DNA from: Dokdonella sp.
GTDB lineage: Bacteria > Pseudomonadota > Gammaproteobacteria > Xanthomonadales > Rhodanobacteraceae
Direction: 5' to 3'
Length of the DNA stretch: 64,000 nucleotides
NCBI GenBank assembly: GCA_024707225.1
Contig: JANQAE010000003.1
Location: forward strand, 434,001-498,000
Below the pieces are notes generated by a model. The model did no database searches. It was not told the origin of the DNA and was given only the letters and a program-made list of their open reading frames with translations. Position numbers and translations under genes: made by a program. Shown one piece after another: positions 24,221 to 33,330 of this stretch; position 1 is the first letter of the stretch; each line of letters begins with the position of its first letter.

Positions 24221-26155
24221 TCAGGCCGGGTCGCGGCGCACCGCGTAGCGATACAGCAGCCAGGCGATGAACGCGAGCAGCGCCAGGCCGAGCCAGCCGC
24301 CGAAATGCAGCGAGTCGGGCAGCGCCAACACGTCCTTGTTCTCGGTGACCACGATCGGGATCGCGATGATGATGCCCATCAGCGCCTCGCCGGTGATCAG
24401 GCCGGCCGAGAACAGCATGCCCTTGCGATGGATGCGGCCGTGCTCCTCCTCGTTGCGGGCGCCGCCGAGCGCACGCTCGACGAAGTGCGAGAGCAGGCCG
24501 CCGAGGAAGATCGGCACCATCAGCTCGATCGGCAGGTAGATGCCGATCGCGCAGGCCAGCACCGGGATGCGGAATTTCTTGCCGGTGGCCTTCAGCCACG
24601 AGTCGACCGCGATGATGACCGCGCCGATCAGCGCGCCGATGCCGATCGTCGTCCACGGCAGCTGGCCGCCGAAGATGCCCTTGGCGACCGAGGCCATCAG
24701 ATTGGCCTGCGGCGCCGGCAGCGGACGCGGAAACGCCTCGGATCCGGGCGCGCCGGCGATGCCGTAGGCGGTCATCAGCAGCTGCAGGATCGGCGCCATG
24801 ATCAACGCCGAGGACACCGCGCCGATCGCCAGCATGACCTGCTGCTTCCACGGCGTCGCGCCGACGATGTGACCGGCCTTGAGATCCTGCAGGTTGTCGC
24901 CGCCGATGCAGGCCGCGCAGCAGACCACCGCGCCGATCATGATCGCGGCGACCGCACCGATCTGCGAATCGCGCCCGAGCAGCAGCACCAGCACGAAGGC
25001 GGCGAACAGGATCGTGCAGATCGTGATGCCCGACACCGGATTGTTCGACGAACCGACCAGGCCGGCCATGTAGGCCGACACCGACACGAACAGGAAGCCG
25101 GCCACGATCATGATGATCGTCATCGGCACGCTGGCGCTCCACTGGCCGACGATGTTCTGGTACAGCGCGAGCAGCGGCAGCGTGAAGACGACCAGGCCGA
25201 TCGCGATCAGCTTCATCGGGATGTCGCGCTCGGTCTCGGCGATGGCCGTGCCGGCGCCGGCACGCGTCGCCGCGAAGCCGCTGCGCATGCCCGAGAACAG
25301 CGAGTTGCGCAGCGAGATCAGCGTCCAGATGCCGCCGATCAGCATCGCGCCGACGCCGAGATAGCGGATCTGCGCCGACCAGATCATGCCGGCCGCATCG
25401 GCGGCGCTGGCGCCGGCCACGCGCGCGGCGAGCGCCGGATCGCTGTCGAGGAAGAACGTGCTGTAGATCGGGATCGCGACGTTCCAGCCGATGATGCCGC
25501 CGAGCAGCACGACGATGCCGATGTTGAGGCCGACGATGTAGCCGACGCCGAGCAGGGCCGGCGACAGGTTGGTGCCGACGTAGGCGATGCCCTTGCCGAC
25601 CCAGGCGGCCGAGGCCGCCGCGTCCGGGAACAGGCGCAGGCCGCTCTCGGCACCGAGCTTGGCCAGGCCGCCCAGCGTCGCGGCGACGCCGAGCGTGCGG
25701 ATGCCCTGCCCCGGGTTCTCGCCGGTCTTGAGCACTTCGGCCGCGGCCTTGCCTTCGGGGAACGCCAGACCCTGATCGACGATCAGCGAGCGCCGCAGCG
25801 GCACCGAGAAGATCACGCCGAGCAGACCGCCGAGTCCGGCGATCGCGAGCACCCAGGAATACTTGAACTCGGTCCAGTAGCCGAGGATCACCAGTGCCGG
25901 GATCGTGAAGATCACGCCGGAGGCGATCGAGGAACCGGCCGATGCGCCGGTCTGCACGATGTTGTTCTCGAGGATGCCGCCGCCGCCGAGCAGGCGCAGC
26001 ACGCCCATCGAGACCACCGCGGCCGGAATCGCCGAGGCGATCGTCATGCCGGCGAACAGGCCGAGATAGGTATTGGCGGCCGCGAGGATGACGGCGAGGA
26101 CGATCGAGAGGACGACCGCGCGAACGGTCAACTGCGGTGCTGCGGTGGTGCTCAT
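24221..26155 (-). CDS. OPT-family oligopeptide transporter
   Basis: 644 residues, almost entirely membrane-spanning. The start MSTTAAPQLTVRAVVLSI is preceded by GGGGAG with good spacing. Family blocks include NTYLGLFAGMTIASAIPAAV, GGGILENNIVQTGASAGSS, DQGLAFPEGKAAAEVL and GDNLQDLKAGHIVGATPWKQ, all typical of the bacterial OPT branch. Members take up oligopeptides or metal chelates; the substrate here cannot be read from sequence. The downstream neighbour on the same strand is a periplasmic S9 peptidase, which suggests use of peptides. Confidence 0.93.
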   Translation of the reverse strand: MSTTAAPQLTVRAVVLSIVLAVILAAANTYLGLFAGMTIASAIPAAVVSMGVLRLLGGGGILENNIVQTGASAGSSIASGVIFTIPALVILGYWTEFKYSWVLAIAGLGGLLGVIFSVPLRRSLIVDQGLAFPEGKAAAEVLKTGENPGQGIRTLGVAATLGGLAKLGAESGLRLFPDAAASAAWVGKGIAYVGTNLSPALLGVGYIVGLNIGIVVLLGGIIGWNVAIPIYSTFFLDSDPALAARVAGASAADAAGMIWSAQIRYLGVGAMLIGGIWTLISLRNSLFSGMRSGFAATRAGAGTAIAETERDIPMKLIAIGLVVFTLPLLALYQNIVGQWSASVPMTIIMIVAGFLFVSVSAYMAGLVGSSNNPVSGITICTILFAAFVLVLLLGRDSQIGAVAAIMIGAVVCCAACIGGDNLQDLKAGHIVGATPWKQQVMLAIGAVSSALIMAPILQLLMTAYGIAGAPGSEAFPRPLPAPQANLMASVAKGIFGGQLPWTTIGIGALIGAVIIAVDSWLKATGKKFRIPVLACAIGIYLPIELMVPIFLGGLLSHFVERALGGARNEEEHGRIHRKGMLFSAGLITGEALMGIIIAIPIVVTENKDVLALPDSLHFGGWLGLALLAFIAWLLYRYAVRRDPA

Positions 26156-26187
26156 CGAGGCTCCCCTGCTGATGCGAAGCGCGAACA

Positions 26188-26994
26188 CTACCGCAGATGT
26201 CCGCCGCTGCGTAGGGCGCCGGCCGGCGCGTTCGCCCGGGCGGCCGGACGCAATGCAGCAATCTCGGCCGGATCCAGATGGCGCCAGGCGCCCTTGGCCA
26301 GCGTGCCGAGCACGACCGGGCCGATCGCGACACGGACCAGGCGCAGCACCGCCACGTCGTGCGCGGCCAGCAGGCGGCGGATGTGGCGGTTGCGGCCCTC
26401 GTCGAGCACGACGTCGAGCCAGGCGTTGCGCTCGCCGCTGCGCAGCACCTCGACCGACTTCAGCGCCAGCCGCTCGCCGTCGACGTCGCTGCCGGAGCGC
26501 AGCGCATCGAGCAGCGCGGCGTCGGCCAGCCGGTCGATCCGCACGTGGTAGCGCTTGTCCAGATGCGTGCGCGGATCGGTGATCGCGGCCGCCCAGGCGG
26601 TGTCGTTGGTGAACAGCAGCAGGCCCTCGCTGGCACGGTCGAGCCGTCCGACCGGCGCGACCCACGGCAGTGCGGCCGCCTCGAACGGCGCGTAGACGGT
26701 CGACCGGCCGCGCTCGTCGGCTGCGCTGGTGACCAGTCCGCGCGGCTTGTTGAGCGCCAGATAGACCCGATCGACGGCCGCCTGCAGCGCATGGCCGTCG
26801 ATCGCCAGACGGTCGGCCCGCGCATCGGTCGGCCACTCCGGATCGCGCACGATGCGGCCGTCGACGCTGACGCGGCCTTCGGCGATCAGGCGCGTCGCCT
26901 GGCTGCGCGAGCACACGCCGTGCTTGGACAGCACGCGCGCCAGGCCGTGACGCACGGGCCGGTTGCCGCCGCGTTCCGGGACCGGGCGTCTCAT
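26188..26994 (-). CDS. RsuA/RluB-family rRNA pseudouridine synthase
   Basis: 268 residues. An S4 RNA-binding domain (GLARVLSKHGVCSRSQATRL, IAEGRVSVDGRIV) is followed by the synthase domain with the catalytic Asp in GRLDRASEGLLLFTND, the LNKPRGLVTS strand, KRYHVRIDR and EGRNRHIRRLLA. The family modifies uridines in 16S or 23S rRNA; the exact target (RsuA, RluB, RluE or RluF type) cannot be decided. The ATG overlaps the lpxK stop by four bases, so it is translationally coupled to lpxK. Confidence 0.92.
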   Translation of the reverse strand: MRRPVPERGGNRPVRHGLARVLSKHGVCSRSQATRLIAEGRVSVDGRIVRDPEWPTDARADRLAIDGHALQAAVDRVYLALNKPRGLVTSAADERGRSTVYAPFEAAALPWVAPVGRLDRASEGLLLFTNDTAWAAAITDPRTHLDKRYHVRIDRLADAALLDALRSGSDVDGERLALKSVEVLRSGERNAWLDVVLDEGRNRHIRRLLAAHDVAVLRLVRVAIGPVVLGTLAKGAWRHLDPAEIAALRPAARANAPAGALRSGGHLR

Positions 26995-27974
26995 CGCGCG
27001 CGCAGCACCGCCAGCGCCGCCACCAGCGCATCGACGAAGCCGGCCGGCAGCTCGGCGTCGACCGGCACGCTCCATTGCGTCTCGTCGGCGAACGCGGCGC
27101 ACTTGACCGCGTCCTTCTCGGTCATCAGCAGCGGCAAACCGTCGCCGAATGCCAGATCGGCCGGCACGTAGGCGTGGTGGTCCGGGAACGGATGCGCAAG
27201 CACCTCGATGCCGCGCGCGCGCAGTGCCGCGAAATAGCGCTCGGGATGACCGATGCCGGCCACCGCGTGCACGGTGCGCCCGGCGAAATCGGCGAGCGGC
27301 CGGACCTGCCCGGTCGCGAGGTTGACCGCACGATCGCCGTGCAGGCGCATCGGCGTCTCGCCGGTCCGCGCGGTGCCGCCGTTGCAGACGCGCCACGGCA
27401 GCGTCGCCAGCCGCGTCAGCGGCTCACGCAACGGCCCGGCCGGCAGCAGGCGGCCGTTGCCGAAACGGCGCTCGCCGTCGATCACGCAGATCTCGACGTC
27501 GCGCGCCAGCGCCGGATTCTGCAGACCGTCGTCGGCGATCACGACGTCGACGCCCTCGGCCAGCAGCAACCGCGCGGCGTCCGCGCGGTCGCGACCGACC
27601 GCGACCGGCACCGCGGTCCTGCGCCGGATCAGTGCCGGCTCGTCGCCGACCTCGGCCGGGTCCGGATGCGCGTCGAGCAGCGTCGGTACGCGCGTGCGCC
27701 CGCCATAGCCGCGGCTGACGACGCCGGGCCGCCAGTCGCGCGCGCGCAGGGCCTCGACCAGCGCGATCACCAGCGGCGTCTTGCCGCTGCCGCCGGCGGT
27801 CAGATTGCCGACGACGACGACCGGCACCGCTAGCCGCGTCGCGCGCCGCCAGCCGAGGCGATACGGCGTCCGGTGCAGCCAGCGCAGCAGGCGGTAGACC
27901 GGCACCAGCGCGGACAGCCACCCCGGCACCGCGGCGCCGTGGTACCAGATCCGCTGCAGACCGGCCGCGTCCAT
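26991..27974 (-). CDS. lpxK: Tetraacyldisaccharide 4'-kinase
   Basis: Phosphorylates the 4' position of the lipid A disaccharide at the inner membrane. 327 residues, normal length. N-terminal hydrophobic WLSALVPVYRLLRWL, P-loop VGNLTAGGSGKTPLVIAL, SRGYGG, DEPALIRRRTAVPVAVGRDR, the conserved DDGLQN and EKDAVK all match LpxK. It starts seven bases after the rfbB stop and overlaps the pseudouridine-synthase gene. The usual partner msbA is not here; instead lpxK sits with a nucleotide-sugar dehydratase, so both gene products serve LPS. Confidence 0.96.
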   Translation of the reverse strand: MDAAGLQRIWYHGAAVPGWLSALVPVYRLLRWLHRTPYRLGWRRATRLAVPVVVVGNLTAGGSGKTPLVIALVEALRARDWRPGVVSRGYGGRTRVPTLLDAHPDPAEVGDEPALIRRRTAVPVAVGRDRADAARLLLAEGVDVVIADDGLQNPALARDVEICVIDGERRFGNGRLLPAGPLREPLTRLATLPWRVCNGGTARTGETPMRLHGDRAVNLATGQVRPLADFAGRTVHAVAGIGHPERYFAALRARGIEVLAHPFPDHHAYVPADLAFGDGLPLLMTEKDAVKCAAFADETQWSVPVDAELPAGFVDALVAALAVLRAR

Positions 27975-27981
27975 CGGCTGC

Positions 27982-29040
27982 TCAGGCGGCGCCGCCGAGG
28001 CGCTCCATGCGGTAGCTGCCGTCGAGCACGCGTCCGACCCAGTCCTGATGCGTCAGATACCAGTCGACCGTGCGCTCGATGCCGCTCTCGAAGCTCTCGA
28101 GCGGCCGCCAGTCCAGATCGCGGCGGATCTTCGACGCGTCGATCGCGTAGCGGCGGTCGTGGCCCGGCCGGTCGGCGACGTAACGGATCAGCGACTCGCG
28201 CGGACGGCCGTCGGGCAGCGGGCGGCGCGCGTCGAGCAGCGCGCAGACCGTGCGCACGACGTGCAGGTTCTCGCGCTCGGCATCGCCGCCGACGTTGTAG
28301 ACCTCGCCGGTGCGTCCGATCTCGAGCACGCGGCGGATCGCGCGGCAGTGGTCGAGCACGTAGAGCCAGTCGCGCACGTTGCGCCCGTCGCCGTAGACCG
28401 GCAGCGCTTCGCCGGCCAGCGCCTTCTGGATCATCAGCGGAATGAGTTTTTCGGGAAACTGGAACGGCCCGTAGTTGTTCGAGCAGTTCGTCGTCAGCGT
28501 CGGCAGGCCGTAGGTGTGGTGGAACGCGCGGACCAGATGGTCCGAGGCGGCTTTCGACGCCGAGTACGGCGAATTGGGCTGGTACGGCGAGGTCTCGCTG
28601 AAGCGTCCGACCGGACCGAGCGAGCCGTAGACCTCGTCGGTCGACACCTGCAGGAACCGGAACGCGTCCTGGCGGTCGATCGGCAGCTCGCGCCAGTACG
28701 CCAGCGCGCACTCGAGCAGCGCGAGCGTGCCGACGACGTTGGTCTGCACGAACGCGGCCGGACCGTCGATCGAGCGGTCCACGTGCGACTCGGCCGCGAA
28801 GTTGACGATCGCGGTGGGCCGATGCTCGGCCAGCAGCGCGGATACGCAGGCGCGATCGCCGATGTCGCCGTGCACGAAGTGGTGACCGGGATGCCCCGCC
28901 AGTGCGGCCAGCGTGTCCGGATTGCCGGCGTAGGTCAGCGCGTCGAGATTGACGATGCGGTAGCCGCCCGCGGCCAGCACGTCGTGGACGAAATTGCCGC
29001 CGATGAAACCGGCGCCGCCGGTGACCAGCAGGGTCTTCAT
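27982..29040 (-). CDS. rfbB: dTDP-glucose 4,6-dehydratase
   Basis: 352 residues of the short-chain dehydrogenase/epimerase fold. The NAD-binding motif is TGGAGFIGGNFVHDVL, followed by NFAAESHVDRSI, the STDEVYG active-site segment with the catalytic Thr, Asp and Glu, the YSASKA tyrosine/lysine pair, and NCSNNYGPFQFPEKLIPL, all RfbB/RmlB features. It makes dTDP-4-keto-6-deoxyglucose, the precursor of dTDP-rhamnose for O-antigen. The rmlA, rmlC and rmlD genes are not adjacent. It is the first gene of the coupled rfbB-lpxK-pseudouridine synthase set. Confidence 0.95.
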   Translation of the reverse strand: MKTLLVTGGAGFIGGNFVHDVLAAGGYRIVNLDALTYAGNPDTLAALAGHPGHHFVHGDIGDRACVSALLAEHRPTAIVNFAAESHVDRSIDGPAAFVQTNVVGTLALLECALAYWRELPIDRQDAFRFLQVSTDEVYGSLGPVGRFSETSPYQPNSPYSASKAASDHLVRAFHHTYGLPTLTTNCSNNYGPFQFPEKLIPLMIQKALAGEALPVYGDGRNVRDWLYVLDHCRAIRRVLEIGRTGEVYNVGGDAERENLHVVRTVCALLDARRPLPDGRPRESLIRYVADRPGHDRRYAIDASKIRRDLDWRPLESFESGIERTVDWYLTHQDWVGRVLDGSYRMERLGGAA

Positions 29041-29141
29041 GGGATCGATCGCATCCGCAGCCGGGAAAGCGGCGATGTTAGCCCGGATGCGCGCGCGGTG
29101 CGGCTCCGGATCGCCCGTCGCGGACGATCCGGAGGCGGCGC

Positions 29142-31319
29142 TCAGTTGACGCGGAACGCGGCGCTGTAGGGCAGCACGCGCGAGGCGAGCTTGGTGTCGG
29201 CGCGGACCAGCGTGATCTCGTCGGCGAGGATGTGCGCGGCCTCGATCAGGATGAAGTCGGGCTTGTCCTTGCGTGCCTGCTCGCGCTTGACGTCGTCGCG
29301 GATGCTGCGCTCGTCGGCCTGCAGTCCGTCGTCCTGCAGCGCGACCGGGACCGGCTCGCCGTCCGCATCGGTCGCGGCCGCAGCGTCGGCGACCTGATCG
29401 GATTCGGCCTGGCGCGCCTTGCGCTTGGCCTCCTGCTCGTCGCGCTCCTTGCGGCGCACGGCCTCATTGAGCGAGACGGTCTTCTCCTCGCGCAGCTTGC
29501 GCGCATCGGCCAGATCGTCGCGGAAGTTCTTCCAGTCGCGGCTCTGCGCGGTGCGTGCCTCGTGGCGCGCGACCAGTTGCGGCACGATCGGCGACAGATC
29601 GGCCAGCGGCTGGTAGCGCGCGGCCGGGATCGACGTCCACGGCAGCGCGTTGTCGTAGCTGGACTCGCCGAAGTCCTCGGCGCCGACGGTCATCGGGAAG
29701 CTGATGTCCGGCGAGACGCCGCGCAGCTGGGTCGAGCCGCCGTTGATGCGGAAGAACTGCGCGATCGTCATCTTGAGCTCGCCGAGCGAGGCCGATTCGC
29801 TCTGCGCGACGTCGTCGAGGTCGACCAGGTTCTGCACGGTGCCTTTGCCGAACGTCGGCTCGCCGATGATGACGCCGCGCCCGTAATCCTGGATCGCCGC
29901 CGCGAAGATCTCCGAGGCCGACGCCGACACCCGGTTGACGACGACCGCGAGCGGACCGTCCCAGGCCATCGTGCGCGAGGTGGAGTTCTCCACGTCGACG
30001 CGACCGGCCGCGTTGCGGACCTGCACCACCGGGCCGCGCTCGATGAACAGGCCGGTCAGATCGGTCGCCTCGGACAGCGAACCGCCGCCGTTGTTGCGCA
30101 GATCGACGACGACGCCGTCGACGCGCTCCTGCTTGAGCTCGCCGAGCAGGCGCTCGACGTCGCGCGTGGCGCTCTTGTAGTCGCGGTCGCCGCGGCGACG
30201 CGCCTCGAAGTCCTGATAGAACGTCGGCAGCGAGATCACGCCGATGCGGCGCGTCGCCTCGCCGTCCTTGACCTCGATGATCGACTTCTTGGCGGCCTGC
30301 GCCTCGGTCGTGACCTTCTTGCGGACCAGTTCGATCATGTAGGACTTGCCGTCCGGACCGGCGTCGGCCGGCAGCACTTCGAGCCGGACCACGGTGTCGC
30401 GCGGGCCGCGGATCTTGTCGACGACGTCGTCCAGGCGCCAGCCGATCACGTCCTGCAGTGCCGAATTGGCGCCCTGGCCGACGCCGAGGATGCGGTCGCC
30501 GACCTGGATCTTGCCCGACAGCGAAGCCGGTCCGCCCGGCACGATCTCGCGGATCGCCGTGTACTCGTTGTCGCGCTGAAGCACCGCGCCGATGCCCTCG
30601 ACCGAGAGCTTCATCGCGATGTCGAAGTTCTCGCTCGCGCGCGGGCCGAGGTAGTTGGTATGCGGCTCGATCGCGGTCGCATAGGCGTTCATGAACGTCT
30701 GGAAGACGTCCTCGCTGTTGATCTGGTGGACGCGGTCGAGATAGTTGGCGTAGCGCTTGTCGAGCGTCTCGCGGATGTCCTTGTCGGACTTGCCGGTCAG
30801 CTTGAGGCGCAGCCAGTCGTTCTTGATGCGCTGGCGCCACTGGTCCTCGATCTCGGCATCGTCCTTGGGCCACGGCGCCTTGGCGCGGTCGTAGCGATAG
30901 CTTTCGTCGCTCGAGAATTCGAAGCCCTTGGCGAGCAGCGAGCGCGCATAGGCGACGCGCTGGCCGACGCGCTGCAGGTAGATGTTGTAGATCGCGAACG
31001 GCGCGCTCAGGTCCTTGTTGTAGATCGCCTCGTCGAGCTTGTCGCGCGAGGCGCCGAAGGTGTTGATGTCGGCCTGCGTGAAGAACAGCTTCTCGCCGTC
31101 GAGCGACTCGAGATAGTTCTCGAAGATCTTCTCCGACATCGCCTTGTCGAGCGGCAGCGGCTTGTAGTGGAACCGCGTCAGGAACCGCGCCGACCAGACC
31201 GCGGCTTCGCCCTGGGTCGGCGTCGGCTTGAGGACCGGCGCGCCGGAATCGGCGATCGGCTTGGCCTGTGCCAGTCCGACCAGCGAAACCAGAGCCAGGG
31301 CGATGAGAAGACGACGCAT
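29142..31319 (-). CDS. prc: Tail-specific (C-terminal processing) periplasmic protease
   Basis: 725 residues with a signal peptide (RRLLIALALVSLVGLAQA). N-terminal helical domain, a PDZ domain (GIGAVLQRDNEYTAIREIVP, GGPASLSGKIQVGDRIL) and an S41 protease domain: Ser in NRVSASASEIFAAAIQDYGR and Lys in GEPTFGKGTVQ form the Ser-Lys dyad, with DLRNNGGGSLSEA before them. The C-terminal helical DUF3340-type part, rich in Glu/Lys/Arg, completes the E. coli Prc pattern. It degrades or trims periplasmic proteins, including cell-wall enzymes. ATG 31319 begins directly at the signal peptide. It follows lipA by 49 bases on the same strand. Confidence 0.96.
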   Translation of the reverse strand: MRRLLIALALVSLVGLAQAKPIADSGAPVLKPTPTQGEAAVWSARFLTRFHYKPLPLDKAMSEKIFENYLESLDGEKLFFTQADINTFGASRDKLDEAIYNKDLSAPFAIYNIYLQRVGQRVAYARSLLAKGFEFSSDESYRYDRAKAPWPKDDAEIEDQWRQRIKNDWLRLKLTGKSDKDIRETLDKRYANYLDRVHQINSEDVFQTFMNAYATAIEPHTNYLGPRASENFDIAMKLSVEGIGAVLQRDNEYTAIREIVPGGPASLSGKIQVGDRILGVGQGANSALQDVIGWRLDDVVDKIRGPRDTVVRLEVLPADAGPDGKSYMIELVRKKVTTEAQAAKKSIIEVKDGEATRRIGVISLPTFYQDFEARRRGDRDYKSATRDVERLLGELKQERVDGVVVDLRNNGGGSLSEATDLTGLFIERGPVVQVRNAAGRVDVENSTSRTMAWDGPLAVVVNRVSASASEIFAAAIQDYGRGVIIGEPTFGKGTVQNLVDLDDVAQSESASLGELKMTIAQFFRINGGSTQLRGVSPDISFPMTVGAEDFGESSYDNALPWTSIPAARYQPLADLSPIVPQLVARHEARTAQSRDWKNFRDDLADARKLREEKTVSLNEAVRRKERDEQEAKRKARQAESDQVADAAAATDADGEPVPVALQDDGLQADERSIRDDVKREQARKDKPDFILIEAAHILADEITLVRADTKLASRVLPYSAAFRVN

Positions 31320-31368
31320 GAGACTCTCCGGAAGTGGGCGGCTGCGCGAACGGCCGGTGATTGTTCGA

Positions 31369-32349
31369 TCAGGCCACCTGAACATAACCTGCCGCGTGCG
31401 CCATCTGGTCCGCGTGATAGGAGGATCTGACCAGCGGGCCGGACGCCACGTGCTGGAAGCCGAGCCGGTACCCGACCGTCTCGATTTCCTTGAACTCCTC
31501 CGGTGTCCAGTAGCGGAGCACCGGATGATGATGCGCGGTCGGCTGCAGGTACTGGCCGACCGTCACCATGTCGACATCGTGAGCACGCAGATCGTTCAAT
31601 GCGCGCTCGACCTGCTCCATCGTCTCGCCGAGGCCGAGCATGATGCCGGACTTGGTCGGGACGTCCGGGTGCTGCGCCTTGAAGCGCCGCAGCAGGTCGA
31701 GCGACCAGTCGTAGTCGGCACCGGGACGCACCTCGCGGTAGAGCTCGCGGACGGTCTCGATGTTGTGGTTGAACACGTCCGGCGGGTCGGTCGCGAGCAG
31801 CTCCAGCGCGCGCTCGACGCGGCGCGCGGCGCGGAAGTCCGGCGTCAGGATCTCGATGCGGATATCCGGACTCTCGAAGCGGACCGCGCGGATGCAGGCG
31901 GCGAAATGGCCGGCACCGCCGTCGCGCAGGTCGTCGCGGTCGACCGAGGTGATGACCACGTAACGCAGGCGCATGTCGCGGATCGTCTCGGCCAGATGGA
32001 TCGGCTCCATCGGATCGGGCGGCTTGGGCCGGCCGTGCGCGACGTCGCAGAACGAGCAGCGCCGCGTGCAGACCTCGCCGAGGATCATGAACGTCGCGGT
32101 GCCCTTGCCGAAGCATTCGTGGATGTTCGGGCAGGACGCCTCCTCGCAGACCGTGACCAGACGGTTCGCGCGCAGCTGCGACTTGAGCTTGGCGACCGCG
32201 TTGCCGGGCGGAATCCGCACGCGGATCCACGCCGGTTTGCGCAGCACCGGTGCCTCGGCGAAGCCGGCGCGGTTGCGCGCGATCTTGTCCTCGCCGAGCT
32301 GCTTCTCGCCGACGACGGTCAGGGGAATGGTCTTGTCTGTCGCGCTCAT
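31369..32349 (-). CDS. lipA: Lipoyl synthase
   Basis: Radical-SAM enzyme that inserts two sulfurs into octanoyl groups to make lipoate. 326 residues. It has both iron-sulfur sites: the auxiliary cluster ligands [12 protein letters not shown] and the radical-SAM [10 protein letters not shown]. The C-terminal RSSYHAD carries the conserved serine ligand of the auxiliary cluster. Further blocks [14 protein letters not shown] and [11 protein letters not shown] agree. The ATG overlaps the lipB stop (ATGA), so LipB, which provides the octanoyl substrate, and LipA are co-translated. Confidence 0.98.
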   Translation of the reverse strand: MSATDKTIPLTVVGEKQLGEDKIARNRAGFAEAPVLRKPAWIRVRIPPGNAVAKLKSQLRANRLVTVCEEASCPNIHECFGKGTATFMILGEVCTRRCSFCDVAHGRPKPPDPMEPIHLAETIRDMRLRYVVITSVDRDDLRDGGAGHFAACIRAVRFESPDIRIEILTPDFRAARRVERALELLATDPPDVFNHNIETVRELYREVRPGADYDWSLDLLRRFKAQHPDVPTKSGIMLGLGETMEQVERALNDLRAHDVDMVTVGQYLQPTAHHHPVLRYWTPEEFKEIETVGYRLGFQHVASGPLVRSSYHADQMAHAAGYVQVA

Positions 32350-33032
32350 GCCGATGCGGCGACCGATGCGCCGTTGTCCACGGGTGGGAAGAGTTCCGCG
32401 GCGGCCTCGACCGGCGCGAATCCGAACTGCCCGGCGAGCTCGGCGACGAGGACGTCCTCCACGGCGGCCAGCGATCCGGGGCCGCCCAAGTCTAGCATCT
32501 GGGTCACCGCCAGCCCCTGGTAGCCGCAGGGATTGATCCGCCGGAACGGCTCCAGGTCCATGTCGACGTTGAACGCGAGCCCGTGGAACGTGCAGCCGCG
32601 GCGCACGCGCAGCCCGAGCGCGGCGACCTTGGCGCCGGCGACGTAGACGCCGGGGGCGCCGGGCCGCCGGGCCGCCTCGATGTTCCAGTGGCCGAGCGTG
32701 TCGATCAGCGCCTGCTCGAGGCGGCAGACCAGATCGCGCACGCCGATGCCGAGCCGGCGCAGGTCGATCAGCGGATAGCCGACGATCTGGCCCGGGCCGT
32801 GATAGGTGACCTGGCCGCCGCGTTCGACGCGCACGACCGGAATGTCGCCCGGCGCGAGCACGTGCTCGTCCCTGCCCGCCTGGCCGAGCGTGAAGACCGG
32901 ATCGTGCTCGAGCAGCCAGAGCTCGTCGGGCGTGTCCTCGCCGCGGGCGTCGGTGAAACGCCGCATCGCCTCGAGCACCGGCAGATACGGCATCCGGCCG
33001 AAGCGCCGGACCTTGAGCGGGCGCGCCGTCAC
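32346..33032 (-). CDS. lipB: Octanoyl-[acyl-carrier protein]:protein octanoyltransferase
   Basis: Transfers octanoyl groups from ACP to lipoyl domains. 228 residues. [18 protein letters not shown] is the family signature, [20 protein letters not shown] contains the catalytic Lys, and [13 protein letters not shown] contains the catalytic Cys. I chose the GTG at 33030-33032, which overlaps the ybeD stop as GTGA; no in-frame ATG gives a sensible N-terminus. The stop overlaps the lipA start. It is part of the dacA-ybeD-lipB-lipA order known from Gammaproteobacteria. Confidence 0.95.
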   Translation of the reverse strand: MTARPLKVRRFGRMPYLPVLEAMRRFTDARGEDTPDELWLLEHDPVFTLGQAGRDEHVLAPGDIPVVRVERGGQVTYHGPGQIVGYPLIDLRRLGIGVRDLVCRLEQALIDTLGHWNIEAARRPGAPGVYVAGAKVAALGLRVRRGCTFHGLAFNVDMDLEPFRRINPCGYQGLAVTQMLDLGGPGSLAAVEDVLVAELAGQFGFAPVEAAAELFPPVDNGASVAASA

Positions 33033-33319
33033 AGCGTCCAACGGATGTCCGGGTCGGCGCGCAGCGCCGCATGCACCTGCTCGTAGGCCTCGCGCGACGG
33101 GCACGTGAAGCTGACCGAGATCGAGACGTAATGACCCTCGCGCGAAGGCCGCAGGCGGCGGCTGCCGTCGAGGACCGACAGACCCAGCCCGGCGATGATG
33201 TCCGCCACGCGGTCTTCCATGCCGCCGCCGGCGGCACCGATCGCATTGACCTCGAAGACGCCCGGGAACTGGAATCCCTGGTCGGGTCGCGTGGGCTGGA
33301 TATCGTCGAGATTCTTCAT
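33029..33319 (-). CDS. ybeD: DUF493 (YbeD-family) protein
   Basis: 96 residues of the small alpha/beta YbeD family, recognised by [15 protein letters not shown], the [20 protein letters not shown] core, and the ending [11 protein letters not shown]. It has an ACT-like fold by family and an unsettled role; its conserved position between dacA and lipB suggests a regulatory role in lipoate or envelope metabolism. It starts 11 bases after dacA and overlaps lipB by four bases. Confidence 0.94.
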   Translation of the reverse strand: MKNLDDIQPTRPDQGFQFPGVFEVNAIGAAGGGMEDRVADIIAGLGLSVLDGSRRLRPSREGHYVSISVSFTCPSREAYEQVHAALRADPDIRWTL

Positions 33320-33330
33320 CGGCTGGACCG

